Positions 1 through 41,945 of a stretch of DNA of 64,000 nucleotides are shown here, one piece after another (the first letter of the stretch is position 1; each line of letters starts with the position of its first letter). Origin of the DNA: Lingula anatina (lineage: Eukaryota; Brachiopoda; Lingulata; Lingulida; Lingulidae); NCBI RefSeq assembly GCF_001039355.2, contig NW_019775746.1:1314986-1378985 (forward strand), written 5' to 3'. The notes beneath the pieces are model-generated. The model was given only the letters and a program-made list of their open reading frames with translations, was not told where the DNA came from and ran no database searches. Both the position numbers and the translations under genes were made by a program.

Positions 1-77
1 GTATGTTGCAAAATTTCAACTGAAAACCAAAATGCTAAAATATGTGGAATATTGGGGAAATAAGAACTTTTCCTTAC

Positions 78-31289
<31,212 letters not shown>

Positions 31290-31725
31290 CGTAAATGTTT
31301 GGTTGTCCTTCTAAAAATCATTTGACATGTAAGAGGTTTCTGTAGGCGCCCTACAAGGGCGAATTTCATCAAGTCAATAGATTTCACTCATTCGAATCGA
31401 GTCCTTATCAACTCGAACCTCGTTTTCGATGTTGTCACGTGGTGCCAATTTTTTAAAAGCGTTTTTAGTTGTTTTTTTGCAGTCTTTTTCAGTGGTGTTA
31501 CTAAGACATCTAAGGAAATTAATCGTAAAATAAGCAAGGAAAATATGTAGTAGTTTAGTTGAGAAAAACCCATAAAATATTATTTAATATAAAGAAGGTG
31601 ATTTTCCGCGATCCTGCGAGATCAACTTTCAAGGTCAAGGTCGTAGTACATGTGGAAAGAGCCAAAGTAGTAAACATAACAAATTACAACGCTTGAAGAA
31701 AGTTCCACGAGGAAAGGAACGTAAC
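31290..31725. promoter_or_regulatory. Candidate bidirectional promoter between gene A and the LYR gene
   Basis: 436 bp separate two divergent start codons. The stretch is richer in CG than the flanking introns and contains a palindromic E-box CACGTG at 31436-31441. No TATA box is obvious near either start, as is usual for divergent housekeeping promoters. The role is inferred from layout. Confidence 0.45.
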
Positions 31726-31887
31726 ATGCAGAGTAAAAGAGTGATTTTAGGTCTATACAAGGAATTACTTCAAAAAGGAAGGACGTTGAAACTAACCGAC
31801 AGGGATTATTTCAACTACAGAATACGAAAAGAATTCCGTGCGAACGCTCGTGTCAAAAGTGAGAAAGAACAACAATGGTTGATAGAA
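31726..31887 (+). CDS. LYR microprotein exon 1
   Basis: 54 codons ending QQWLIE before a consensus donor GAA|GTGAGT, phase 0. It contains the LYK motif and TDRDYFNYRIRKEFR. Confidence 0.85.
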
Positions 31888-32231
31888 GTGAGTTTAGCAT
31901 TTAGTTACTTTTAGTACCATCTGCAAATTTTCCAGGTAAAATGTTTGACTTGGACACAATTGGTGAAAACACTGTCACCAGTTTGGTGCAGCCTTTGTGC
32001 TTTAACCTACCTCATTGTGATAATTCATTTATGAATTTTTTCAAATATTATTATAAGTAAACTTTTTATAGTTACATGTAGTTCACTTGTCTGTCTGTGA
32101 CAACTTTCATAAATAATTTCCCTTTCCCTGTCAGTTTTCATATTTTACAGAACACAAAACTTCTGCACTTAACACTATTTCATATTTTTCAGAAGGCAGA
32201 AGCATTTCTAAAGAATGACCGCTTGCTTTGA
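31726..32231 (+). CDS. LYR-motif mitochondrial microprotein (MIEF1-MP/L0R8F8-like), whole gene
   Basis: Two exons, 31726-31887 and 32193-32231, encode 66 residues. The first in-frame ATG is 31726; codons upstream in the same frame have no ATG. The protein starts MQSKRVILGLYKELL. It carries the LYR signature as LYK (residues 11-13), the conserved downstream Phe in IRKEFR, and the end FLKNDRLL. The pattern GRxLxxTDRDxF, IRxEFRxN and a final EKxxxFL matches the human microprotein encoded upstream of MIEF1 better than LYRM4. That protein binds mitochondrial acyl carrier protein and MALSU1 on the assembling large mitoribosomal subunit. A similar mitochondrial-matrix role is inferred. It starts head to head with gene A. 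Confidence 0.85.
32193..32231 (+). CDS. LYR microprotein exon 2
   Basis: 39 nt after a CATATTTTTCAG acceptor, reading KAEAFLKNDRLL and TGA. The join gives IEKAEAFLKN, which matches the family's C-terminal helix. This supports the splice. Confidence 0.82.
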   Translation, partial: KAEAFLKNDRLL

Positions 32232-33683
32232 TATATGGATGTATGAATGTTAAACAGGTGCCAATTCAACCAAGACACAGAGACAAGACTTGTGCTCAAA
32301 ATACCATTAATTTATAGAAGAGGATTCCATATTGGAAGCATGGAACTGTCTGTCTATTTTTTTCTGACTTATGTAATAGATTTTCTGTTATTTAAATTAA
32401 GAAACAGAAGTGATGCAAGAATGCAAACTGAGATTTAATCTTGATAATGTCATTCAAGAGTAGAGCATAGGTTTTGGTCTGGAGCAGTTCCCTTCACAGC
32501 AGTCTGATAAAGCAGGGAGCCATTTAATGAGAGTACCCAAGACAAAAGTCATGTACTGTAGTAAACAAAAAAGTGTGGTCTCAACAAGAGCATGTACTGT
32601 TTCAAGAAAAAAGTATGGAGGACAATAGGCAGTTGGTGTATTTGAAAATATGATAGATAAGCTGAAAAAGAAGAATACATCAAAGTGATAACAGTATTGC
32701 TTTTACAAATCTGCATCTTTTGTTTGGTGTCTTCATGTTTACCTGTGGATGTAAAGTTACACACCTTCTTTGAAGGCTTTGTTTACCTGTTATCTCTCAT
32801 AAATGAATCTTTAAACCACATGTAAATATTCTGGTATGATTGTGCATTTCCATTTGTGTCATGATGAATATTGTTCATTTAGTTCTTTTACAAGACCCTA
32901 GGTTTCTATTATCTATTTATTTATTTATTTATTGACATTTATTTATGTGTGCATCATTTTAATAATGAACTGTTGAAAGTGAAAAAAAAAAGAAGGCAAA
33001 TTGATCAAAGAGTACATGAACTGGATAATTGTGTTTTAGCTGTTGTTTTGCTGTTTTGATCGAAAACATAGTCTGTAGCACATCTACCACAATTTGGATA
33101 CTCCGAAATTTGCGATTTATCAAGTAAATGTATTGAAAATCTAACTGAAGTGGACTTTCTGTTTCTTTTCGAATGGGATAAAGGAATATTTTGCGTAGCC
33201 TTATAATGTATAGAGGTTTGATGCCAATGAAATAATCAAGGTAACTTTCCAAAGACGCAGGCATCTATATGTAGAGAATTCGAAACAGGTTATTTAAACC
33301 TTGGGCATAATAAGAAATAATTTTGTTTATGACTAAACAGATTTGTTCAAATTTTACTTCTTTTAATAAAAAATATCCCATTTAATTTGAATAATTATTT
33401 GAAACGTAAGAAAATACAGGTTTTTGATCAAAAAACGAGCGAAAGAAGGGTTAAAACGGGGACCAGTCTACCTTGGTGAAGGCTACCTGCAGGCATAGTC
33501 TCTCTCTCTCTCAGCCCACTCCACTGTGAGATTCGGAATGTCTAGTTGCCATTTTCGTTAACTCCCGTTTAAATGGCCGGCAGGTGGGTTTTTCCTCACT
33601 TCGCCCCACATAGTATAGCGACATTGTCCTCGTTTATCATTGCATAATTACCAAACGAAGCGACGCCCAAATTTTTATCCTTG

Positions 33684-33717
33684 CCCCCCCCCCCCAAAAA
33701 AAAAAAAAAAAAAAAAA
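33684..33717. repeat. C homopolymer followed by A homopolymer
   Basis: 12 C then 22 A. Run lengths may be unreliable. Confidence 0.9.
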
Positions 33718-35630
33718 GATCCACCGGTGGCAGTGGACGCCTGGTATAATGACTTGTAAATTCTTTCCTCTTGTTTCAGGGATAGCTGATCACCCTGAAG
33801 ACTCCGGCCTTTTCTGAACGAACGGTCTTTCCGTAAATTATATCTGTGAATGTGAAATGCAATTTGGTATGCAGGGTGTATGTTTTGACCCCGAGTTTGG
33901 ATGCGTGTCTTAAGACTGTTAGGTTTAGTCATCATATGTAGAGTGGATGAAAAGTATAACAAAGAGGTATTGTATAAAAACAGAAATGTTGATATTTTCA
34001 TACATGTTATCCATTGTTCAGCAGTTACATCAACCTCAAAAAAAAGATGACACTCATTTTTCTAATGTTTGAAAACAATGATATTAAGTATGGAAATATT
34101 GCCCCCTGAGATTGCTTGAGACTAATATGTAAGTTCATGGAATAGCGTGCAAGCTTGAGAGGGTCGGTTTGGTGGGCACGGGAGAGGGAGCTTTCAAAAT
34201 GGTCACTTTTTGGGACATTTCTCAAGACCTTTCAAAAGTGCAATAGTTCTGTCTATTTTAGATATCGTAACTGAAGCAAATATAAAGTTATTAAACTTTG
34301 GTTATTTATTCATTCCTATAATTACCTTAAAATGCCTGTTACGTAAGTATTAATTAATTTTCTTCTATATTTCAGCAGATCTTTTGAACCATTTTATCAT
34401 TAAATTTTCATGCCTATTTAAAGAATACAGGTAGGTCCGACCCTCGGCCTGCATGAAAATATTATAATTGTTAAATAATTCTATAGTTATTAAGATATTT
34501 TAAAAGAGAGAGTTTAAATAGGCCTATTTCTAAAATGCACTCAATTTTATCTTTGCAGCAGTAAAAACCGCCAAGGTGACACAAAATAAATAGAGCTTCT
34601 ACAGAATTATATATTTGTTTTAATCAAAACAAAATTCTTTGTCAAATTCCATTTTCAAATGAAAGGCCCTTTCTTCTCTTTGTCAGTAAAGCTGAGAATT
34701 TATAGTTTGGTTGCCTAATTCAGCTAAAAACAACTATGCAGCTGCCTTTTAAGTGACATGAAATATTGCAGAGAAGGACGAAAATTATATAATTAGTTTT
34801 AGCAAATTAATTTACTTGTGACACCTGTCTGTTAAGTTTAGTTGATTGGTAGGGCATTAGTCGCTGTGCAGACAGGTAAGGCAGCCCCTACATCTGGGAC
34901 TGGGGGCATGTTACACGTGAATTCCTAAGTTATGAGGCAAAGCTTAGACGGCTAAAATCGGATAGCCGACTACGCACAGTCGACTTTGCTGTATTGGTCT
35001 AAGTGTTTCCCGGAGGATTGGCTCGTGATAGATGAGCCGGTAGTAGACATCCTTAAAAAGGACTGCCATCCCCAATAAGAGCAAAATCCGTTGTAAAATC
35101 AACAGGAGCGTCAACTCGATCTGAGACATAGACTAGTCATTTGTTTCACAGATCACCACTTCAGTTATTGATATTCTCTTTGTTCATTCCTTTCTTTTAA
35201 ATCAACTTAACAAAAGAGTGTAATAAACTTCATTTATTTCTTTCTTGTCAGAATATTGTGTTCGTCTTGATTATGTCATCAACAAATAAAATCATCTTCT
35301 GAAAAAAAAGTGAAAAGGAAAAAAAAAAGAAAAAAAAAGCATTTTATATATACATATGTACTAATCTTGCTGTCTTTAGTGATACTAGAAGGCTCTGTTA
35401 CGTCTATCCTTCGTAAAGCAGTTTTGCGTGCGAAGCAACAATCTTCGAACTTGTGTCACTAGCCTGTAGGTTCACAATGTCGGAATTTTAATCGATTCAT
35501 TAACAGCTAGCATTCTCCGGTCACGACACAACTGTAATCTGATGTACACGGGTATGTAACTCATTCTGAAGTGTTAAAAATGCGTACAACAAATAGGTCA
35601 CTGGTGTATTTTTCGCGCGATTTTTCAGTC

Positions 35631-35983
35631 TCAGGCTGCGTTCACTTCAGGACCAACTTAGACCAGCAATAGTCCGACTGACGTCATCAGCAGACCTTAT
35701 TTCACTGGGACTCAAGCTAGATAATGGTCACTCTTACTCAAGGTAGATTATGGTCACTTTTACTTTGGTCGTTTTATTAACGGTGAATAAATGTCCCCGC
35801 CAAAACTTCGACAAAAATGTATCGTTACATCTTCCGCCATGCTTTTGTCCTGGGTGGTTTGGGACTAGGTGACGTCACAGGATGGGTCGATATATCTGCA
35901 GCATCATGGGCACTGGAAATTTTAAAATGCTGAACCTAGTTTGTTATTTTATCGTATTTGGCTCTGGTGTAAACGCAGCCTGA
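35631..35983. mobile_element. MITE-like element with 15-bp terminal inverted repeats
   Basis: The left end TCAGGCTGCGTTCAC and the right end GTAAACGCAGCCTGA are inverted copies with one mismatch, 353 bp overall. Subterminal TGACGTCA-type motifs also face each other (near 35690 and 35870). No reading frame is present. No target-site duplication could be fixed. Confidence 0.6.
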
Positions 35984-36575
35984 ATACAACCTTACCTGGT
36001 GTGGTCGTTCACGAATGAAACAAATTCGTTCAAGGAGGGGTATATGTTCAAGGTACACATGTGGGTGCCCTTTGATCCGATCGATGACGATGAAATTTAA
36101 ATTCCAAGATCTTTCTTCTTTGAGATGGGATATCTGATGAACCTTCACGTGATGAGAAGTTAAACTAGTTCACATATAGTGTCTGGATGTTCTTAGAACA
36201 CGCCATACACCGTTTTTTAAAACCTCATCATTAAAATGTCATCTTTGCAAATATTAAAAACCCCGCTTCCCGTTCACACTAGTGAAGTTTCTACATCAAA
36301 TATTAGCAAAGCCTCAACTTTGCTTGAAGAGGGTCAGACTTCGTCCCCCAAGTGGTCTCAAGCCCGATGTAACAGGGGTTTAACGCATTTGTATGAGATA
36401 TAAGCGAGATCTAGAGAGCACGCACCCTGGAACAATCGTTTAAAAACAATTACAAGATAACAGAGGGAACACTATAGCCTTTGTCTTTTTTTTTTCTTTG
36501 CAGCTGGCCATGCACATGCACATGATTACTTCGTGGGTTAACTTGGCGAAGGACGGTCAGTACTCGGCCCGCAAA

Positions 36576-36830
36576 CAATTTAACTTTTTTATATAAAACT
36601 AAATGTCTTGAATCACCATTTTTTCATCCTCAAAATACATGTGTTGCAGCCGATGATAAATAGGGAGTTCAGAGATTATACTTTGTGCGGTGCTTTTTTC
36701 TAACAATTTCACCCCTTTTTTATAAAACCAAAAGTCTTGAATCACCATTTCTTCATTCTTAAAATACATGTATAGCAGCCAGTGATAAATAAAGCGTTCA
36801 GTAATGACACTTTGTGTGGTACCCCGTTTG
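36576..36830. repeat. Tandem duplication, about 130-bp unit, two copies
   Basis: Both units contain ATAAAAC, GTCTTGAATCACCATTT, AAAATACATGT, GCAGCC and GATAAATA in the same order. Divergence is modest. Confidence 0.75.
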
Positions 36831-36876
36831 ATATATCCAATTCAATTTATTTCTGTACTGGTACATATATTATCAG

Positions 36877-37009
36877 TACCCTCTACCAGGGCGATACATT
36901 GATTTTTCACAGATATTCACAGATATGTCTCTAGATAAATAGACAGTCATTTTGGTCTGATGTCAGCAAGAAATGTCCACAATAGTAACTGCGACCCTGG
37001 TAGAGGGTA
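36877..37009. mobile_element. 133-bp MITE-like element with perfect 9-bp target-site duplication
   Basis: The terminal inverted repeats are TACCCTCTACCAGGGCG and CGACCCTGGTAGAGGGTA (about 17 bp). They are flanked on both sides by TATTATCAG (36868-36876 and 37010-37018). A 9-bp duplication is typical of Mutator-like elements, and 8 bp would suggest hAT. It is non-coding and so needs a partner transposase. Confidence 0.8.
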
Positions 37010-38267
37010 TATTATCAGGGCTTTGTACAATAAAATATGATTAGACTATGATTGGTGAATTACCATTCTGTTATTGTTATTGGTCTTTGGATTACCAGTA
37101 TGTAAATGCGAAAAGATCTCTTTATATAATGGACAGATGTATTAGTTACACTACTTATAAAAAATATTCTCACTAAACGGTAAAAAATATAAATCCAGAG
37201 AACTAAAAGAGAAAATATTCTAAAACAAAGTGCTGTCGACGCGTTACCACCTTAATTGTCCTAGCTACTGTGTACATGTTTTCAGGTATTTTGTGACTCT
37301 GTCTTAAATTTAAAATAAGCCTGGTGTACAGCGCAAAAAATGGAATCTGTTTCAACTGTTTTTTTTTTTTACTCCCTCTCACACTCTTTTCTTTTGCAAA
37401 TACACAGTCAACAAAATAATAATAAAACCTAAATTGAACATATAATTAAATAAATTCCTTATTTTATTCGCGATCCTCTTTGGTTGTTATTTCCAGTTTT
37501 TGCAAATATCAAATAACATGACAATCTAATTTGCCCGCATTGCACTCCGATGACTGCTCCCTTCTTTACTTTGTTCGCTTTTCCCCTTGATTCTGACCAA
37601 ATATATCATGTTTCTTTTTTAGTCACGATATCTGTTTTCTAGTTCGGCCACTTTTATAATAAACTTTGACCGGAATCATCCGTCACCCTGACAGTGATGG
37701 GTTTAATTAAGTATTTAAAAGTTTAAAGCAGTGATCCGAATATAACGGGTCTAGGTCAGTGGTACATTAGAGTTTTAAAACAATCGAACAATCATGTACT
37801 TATAATTACCTGTTTGTTTTCGGAACAATACCTGTTTGTCCCTTAAAGTAACAGCATGGCAGGTCCTTGACTCTCCTATAAAGGTTTTTTTGTGCGTGGA
37901 TGGACGAAAACTATGTCGTTTGTGACATAAAACTATGTCGTGTGTGACAAATAAAAAGCGCAAATTAAGTTGCGTTAATCAGCCAGCACCGAGATAATAT
38001 AAATCTTTGGATTTGACCGTACATGAATGAAATCACAACTTTTATCGCTAGCCGATGTATGGTGTCACATGGGGAAATCAGTTTTTAGTTAATCTACTGT
38101 AATATATTTAGTTTTTAATACGAGTTATATCACACTTAAGCATTAGAGACTGCTGGAAACTAAACTCCGTCATCTTAAAATATACCTTCGTTTTTTTATT
38201 TCAAATTTCAACTGATTTCAAGTGAAAAACCCAGTGTGTCCTGTGTCACACACGGCGGGAGTAGGAG

Positions 38268-38345
38268 GTTTATCCTCTACCAGGGCCAAAGAGAGATGTT
38301 TCACTGGATATTCACAGATATTTCTCTGGATAATTTTCTGCACAT
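38268..38345. repeat. Fragment of the 133-bp element family
   Basis: CCTCTACCAGGGC is followed by GATATTCACAGATAT and TCTCTGGATAA, matching the left half of 36877-37009. The right end is absent. Confidence 0.6.
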
Positions 38346-41323
38346 TCCTGCACTATGACCATTTTAGCGCCTCATTTCTCTTGAAGAGAATAGGTTGTGT
38401 ATCAAAAGAATTCAAGATTAAAAATAATCAGCAAAATGCGTGGCCTTAAGGTGATGATGTGCTGTAACGTATCGCAGGTGGACTAGGTAAATACTGTGAA
38501 AGAAATCAACGGACCGCGGTTTGTTCTTCCGGTCACCGTGGCGTGGACACGGGTTTCTCGGGGTCAACCGTGTGAGGTAGACATGCAGACGCTGGGGTGA
38601 TACGATCAGGAGAGCACTGATTTATTATTACGTTTATATTGAATCGTCAAAGTTTTGTTGTTTTTTTGACATGCTGTGTCCGGATCTACCCCCTTGACTT
38701 GTCAGCTAGGAGTTATGTGTTGAATTACTGAAATGAGAATTCAGCCGAGCGATACTGGGTATTGCTCTAGAGAAAAAAATAAAATAAACTTTTATGACAT
38801 TTTTAATTATTTTTTTAGATCCTAAAGATAAACTGAAAAAAAAAACATTATAAGGCTTTTTTAGAAAATGTAAATAAATGTACATGTGATTTAGAGGGCC
38901 ATGGTGTGTCTAAAAATGCCCTTGATATTTATGCACTAAAATACTGAAACGATCATGTCGCCCGCTGACATTTACCATAAAATTGCTATTACGAAAGTGA
39001 ACGATTCATTTTCATTATTACAATCAATATAAATGAATATCATTTTTTAACTGCACCTTTTAAAAGATGACAACAAAATAATCCTTTTTTATTTAAACAT
39101 TTTCAACAATTTATCTGCAATTAAAATACCAAAAAGGTGACCAGGCCTACTAACACTGCACGCTGTGGTACTCTATTGTAAGTGACAGGCAGGTGAAAAT
39201 AAAGCAAATCAATATAACAATAGACAAAACTGTAGCGATTTTTACTGGGCTCATCTACATGTTTTATAAACTGATTTGTGAAACTTAAATATTAAATGAA
39301 TTGGTTTGCTCTCTCTCTCTCTCTGTGCTTTCAACTACCTTTCCTTAATCGTCTTCTGCTAATCTGTTTTCTTCCTTTTGTTGTATTAATATTTTCCCCC
39401 AACATGTATTTTTCACATTACCTATCTTAGAATCAGGTACGAACTTGATAAACAAACCGCAAAGAATTTCATAGGTAAAAGGTGTTGCTGAACCATTTAT
39501 AAAAGCTTACGCAGAAATTTAAATTGTATTAATGTTCATCATGATTCGTCGTAAGACTTAAAATGATAGATATTCTGACTTCGCACCGTCTCATTCGAGT
39601 GATAACAAGGATCTTCAACCCCTAATTACATTAAATAATGCACCGATTCGAGATTTTATCAACACAGTATCAGGCTGAGATCACGCTGGAGGCTGCATAG
39701 ATTGACGCTTTGGGGGAGGCATGGGCGTCTCTTCTAGCCTTCCAAATGCATAGCTTCATGGTGGATGAACCGAACTTTTTCAGAAGGTAAATCGCCACCG
39801 GAAACTTCTTTCCAGTTTGGGCGGGAGGAGAAGCCGGACGGGGTTTTCTGACAGAGCAAGAGCAGACGATAGCTCGTGCCGAGAGTGGACGGCCATTGCT
39901 GGATTGCGCCTCCATCCGGGAACCCCGTAAATGATTTCCCATCCCTCTCTGCGTGATAGTAATAGAAGTTAAGTCCACACAGGTTGAGATTTATATTTCT
40001 CCTCCGACTCGACAAGACATATGACAGGGAATGTTTCATTAGTTCTGAAGTCACCCTAATGTTGTCACGCACAGAGAGGCACAAGGTCGGTGTGAGACTG
40101 TGGGGAAGATAGCGACAGTTGCTCCTTGGGACTGGTTGGGGTAAAACTTGCGGCAGCAGTCCACGCGAGAGGAACGCCTGGTTATCCGGTGGAGGCTGAC
40201 AAGTTGACTGGAATCAGATCGCAGCAATGTTTGTAAAAATTTGTGGTGTTGGATAGAAAGAGGTGTATTTTCATTTTGAGCAGACCGGAATAGGAAAATT
40301 CAAGGATAATATATTTTACTTAGGCCTGTACGGTAGGATATTACAGTACAAGGAAGCCATCGTGTGTCGACCCAGGCAGAGTGACTGGTATATATAAACT
40401 GGTAGCAAGCTTTCGGTACCATATCAATTTATAGAAAGGATATCTAGGAAAGCTGAAACTACGGAACAAAACGTACTGCTATTTTTTCGATTGTGTTCAA
40501 AGTTCCAAGTAGGTAGCTATAAGGATCGTCTTTGACGCGTTGATTAAAAGACAAATTCACCTTCACTTGGATATTTCTGGAATGTTCTCCTGAATTTCTT
40601 GATTTTTAAAGACACGAAGAGCACAATTATTCGAAAATAAAAGAAAAACAACAGACCGTCAAGTGATTGTTGCACGAAACGCCATTTTGTCGAGTCCATC
40701 TTTGGTGTGTGGTATTCCTTTTCGTACGCTACCGTATATATACTTAACGCGGACAGCAGGTAATTGGGTTTTATAACCCTACTCAAATAAACCACAACTT
40801 CACACGCCGCCTGGAAAATTTGACTGACCACTGACCATTGTGGACAACGATTGACCATCAAATTACACAGTGGAATGACAGATTGACGGATAGACCTCGA
40901 CCACAACGACACGCGCAAATTCGCTCTTAAACCACACCTGATATTGAATGGTGATGGGCCTGGACGTTTTCCGGACAGGAGATTCGATAACAATATCCGT
41001 GCTAGGGTAACGTGGAAGATTTTAGGACAAAGTGGCAAAAATTGGGGCAAAAAAGGGGGAAGTAAGAGATCAGTAACGTCATGATTGGTGCACCTTTTGT
41101 CAAATAGTCACCACAATCCCCCGGGCAAGAGAAAAGTCGTTGACGCTATCGGGATGACATAGCATTCTATTGACAAAGCAACATCATAAGATTTTCACAC
41201 ATCCGCACCCTTTTTTCTACATTTCCCCCAACTTGTCGGCCACAGTGATCATTGGCGACAAATGTGACACTCGACACCAAAAATTGTGGTAAACTGCGTC
41301 ATTTTGCGATACATTCTCACACA

Positions 41324-41332
41324 TATATAAGG
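41324..41332 (+). promoter_or_regulatory. Candidate TATA box of the TSP1 gene
   Basis: TATATAAGG lies 478 bp upstream of the signal-peptide ATG. It would predict a start of transcription near 41355 and a 450-nt 5'UTR. There is no supporting initiator evidence. Confidence 0.25.
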
Positions 41333-41809
41333 ATTAGAACGCAACAGACTTGGACTTTTCGCGGAAGGTGTTTATCAAGAGCTTTTAAAGTACCAGACGT
41401 AATGTTTACAGGAATGCTAAAGGAAATTTATGATCATATACCTATTAATGTATTTTTGAAAGAGCTTCTTTAATTCAAAATCCAATTCACGACATATACT
41501 ACTGAAAGTGATATATGTTCGTCTGTGAAGGGTACATTTGCTACCGTCTGCACGCTACTTGCTGATGGAGAAGTTTTTTACCACCGCCTAGGATATATTA
41601 CCATAAAATATTATTTTATATCCTCATGCTGAAAAATCCATTGTAAAAACATCCAATCAATATTGTGCAATTTCAAAAGATCATCCAATTGTGAGAAAAT
41701 CTACAATTTTTGAAGCAAATTGTTTTTGTCAGCCGAATGCAGGGAAATATTTTGTAGCGACAAACAATCTCATTATCGATATTACGAAATCCGCTCAACG
41801 CAGACGACC

Positions 41810-41945
41810 ATGACGGGATTCTTGTTCAAAGCAGAACGGAAGATGGCGTATTTCAATCTGATAACGCTATGTCTGTTGGCGACCATGGCCACAATTTCGG
41901 CCGAAGATTACATACGACGAATAGAGCCGAAGGCGACCGAACCAA
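41810..41945 (+). CDS. TSP1 gene exon 1: signal peptide
   Basis: ATG at 41810 (MTGFLFKAERK) or in-frame ATG at 41843. The latter begins a compact signal peptide with core FNLITLCLLATMATISA and probable cleavage after SA. The exon ends EPKATEP plus one base before the consensus A|GTAAGT (phase 1). The second ATG gives the more typical signal peptide; the first is listed as the longest start. Confidence 0.8.

Larger units (their letters stand above)
32232..41323. other. Intergenic region without a convincing gene
   Basis: About 9 kb. Contents: a C/A homopolymer pair at 33684-33717, a tandem duplication at 36576-36830, two inverted-repeat elements (35631, 36877) and a partial third (38268). 39650-41250 is less AT-rich with a few overlapping minus-strand frames that lack ATG starts; it may be upstream regulatory or untranslated sequence of the TSP1 gene. 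Confidence 0.45.

Noticed and set aside
39670-40084. Two overlapping minus-strand frames (116 and 102 codons)
   Set aside because: The two frames overlap with different readings of the same DNA; the longer one has a TTG start. No splice sites or domain support either.
40544-41050. 168-codon minus-strand frame upstream of the TSP1 gene
   Set aside because: It opens with TTG, the first ATG is far inside, no domain is recognisable and a hydrophobic run comes from T-rich DNA. Probably chance.
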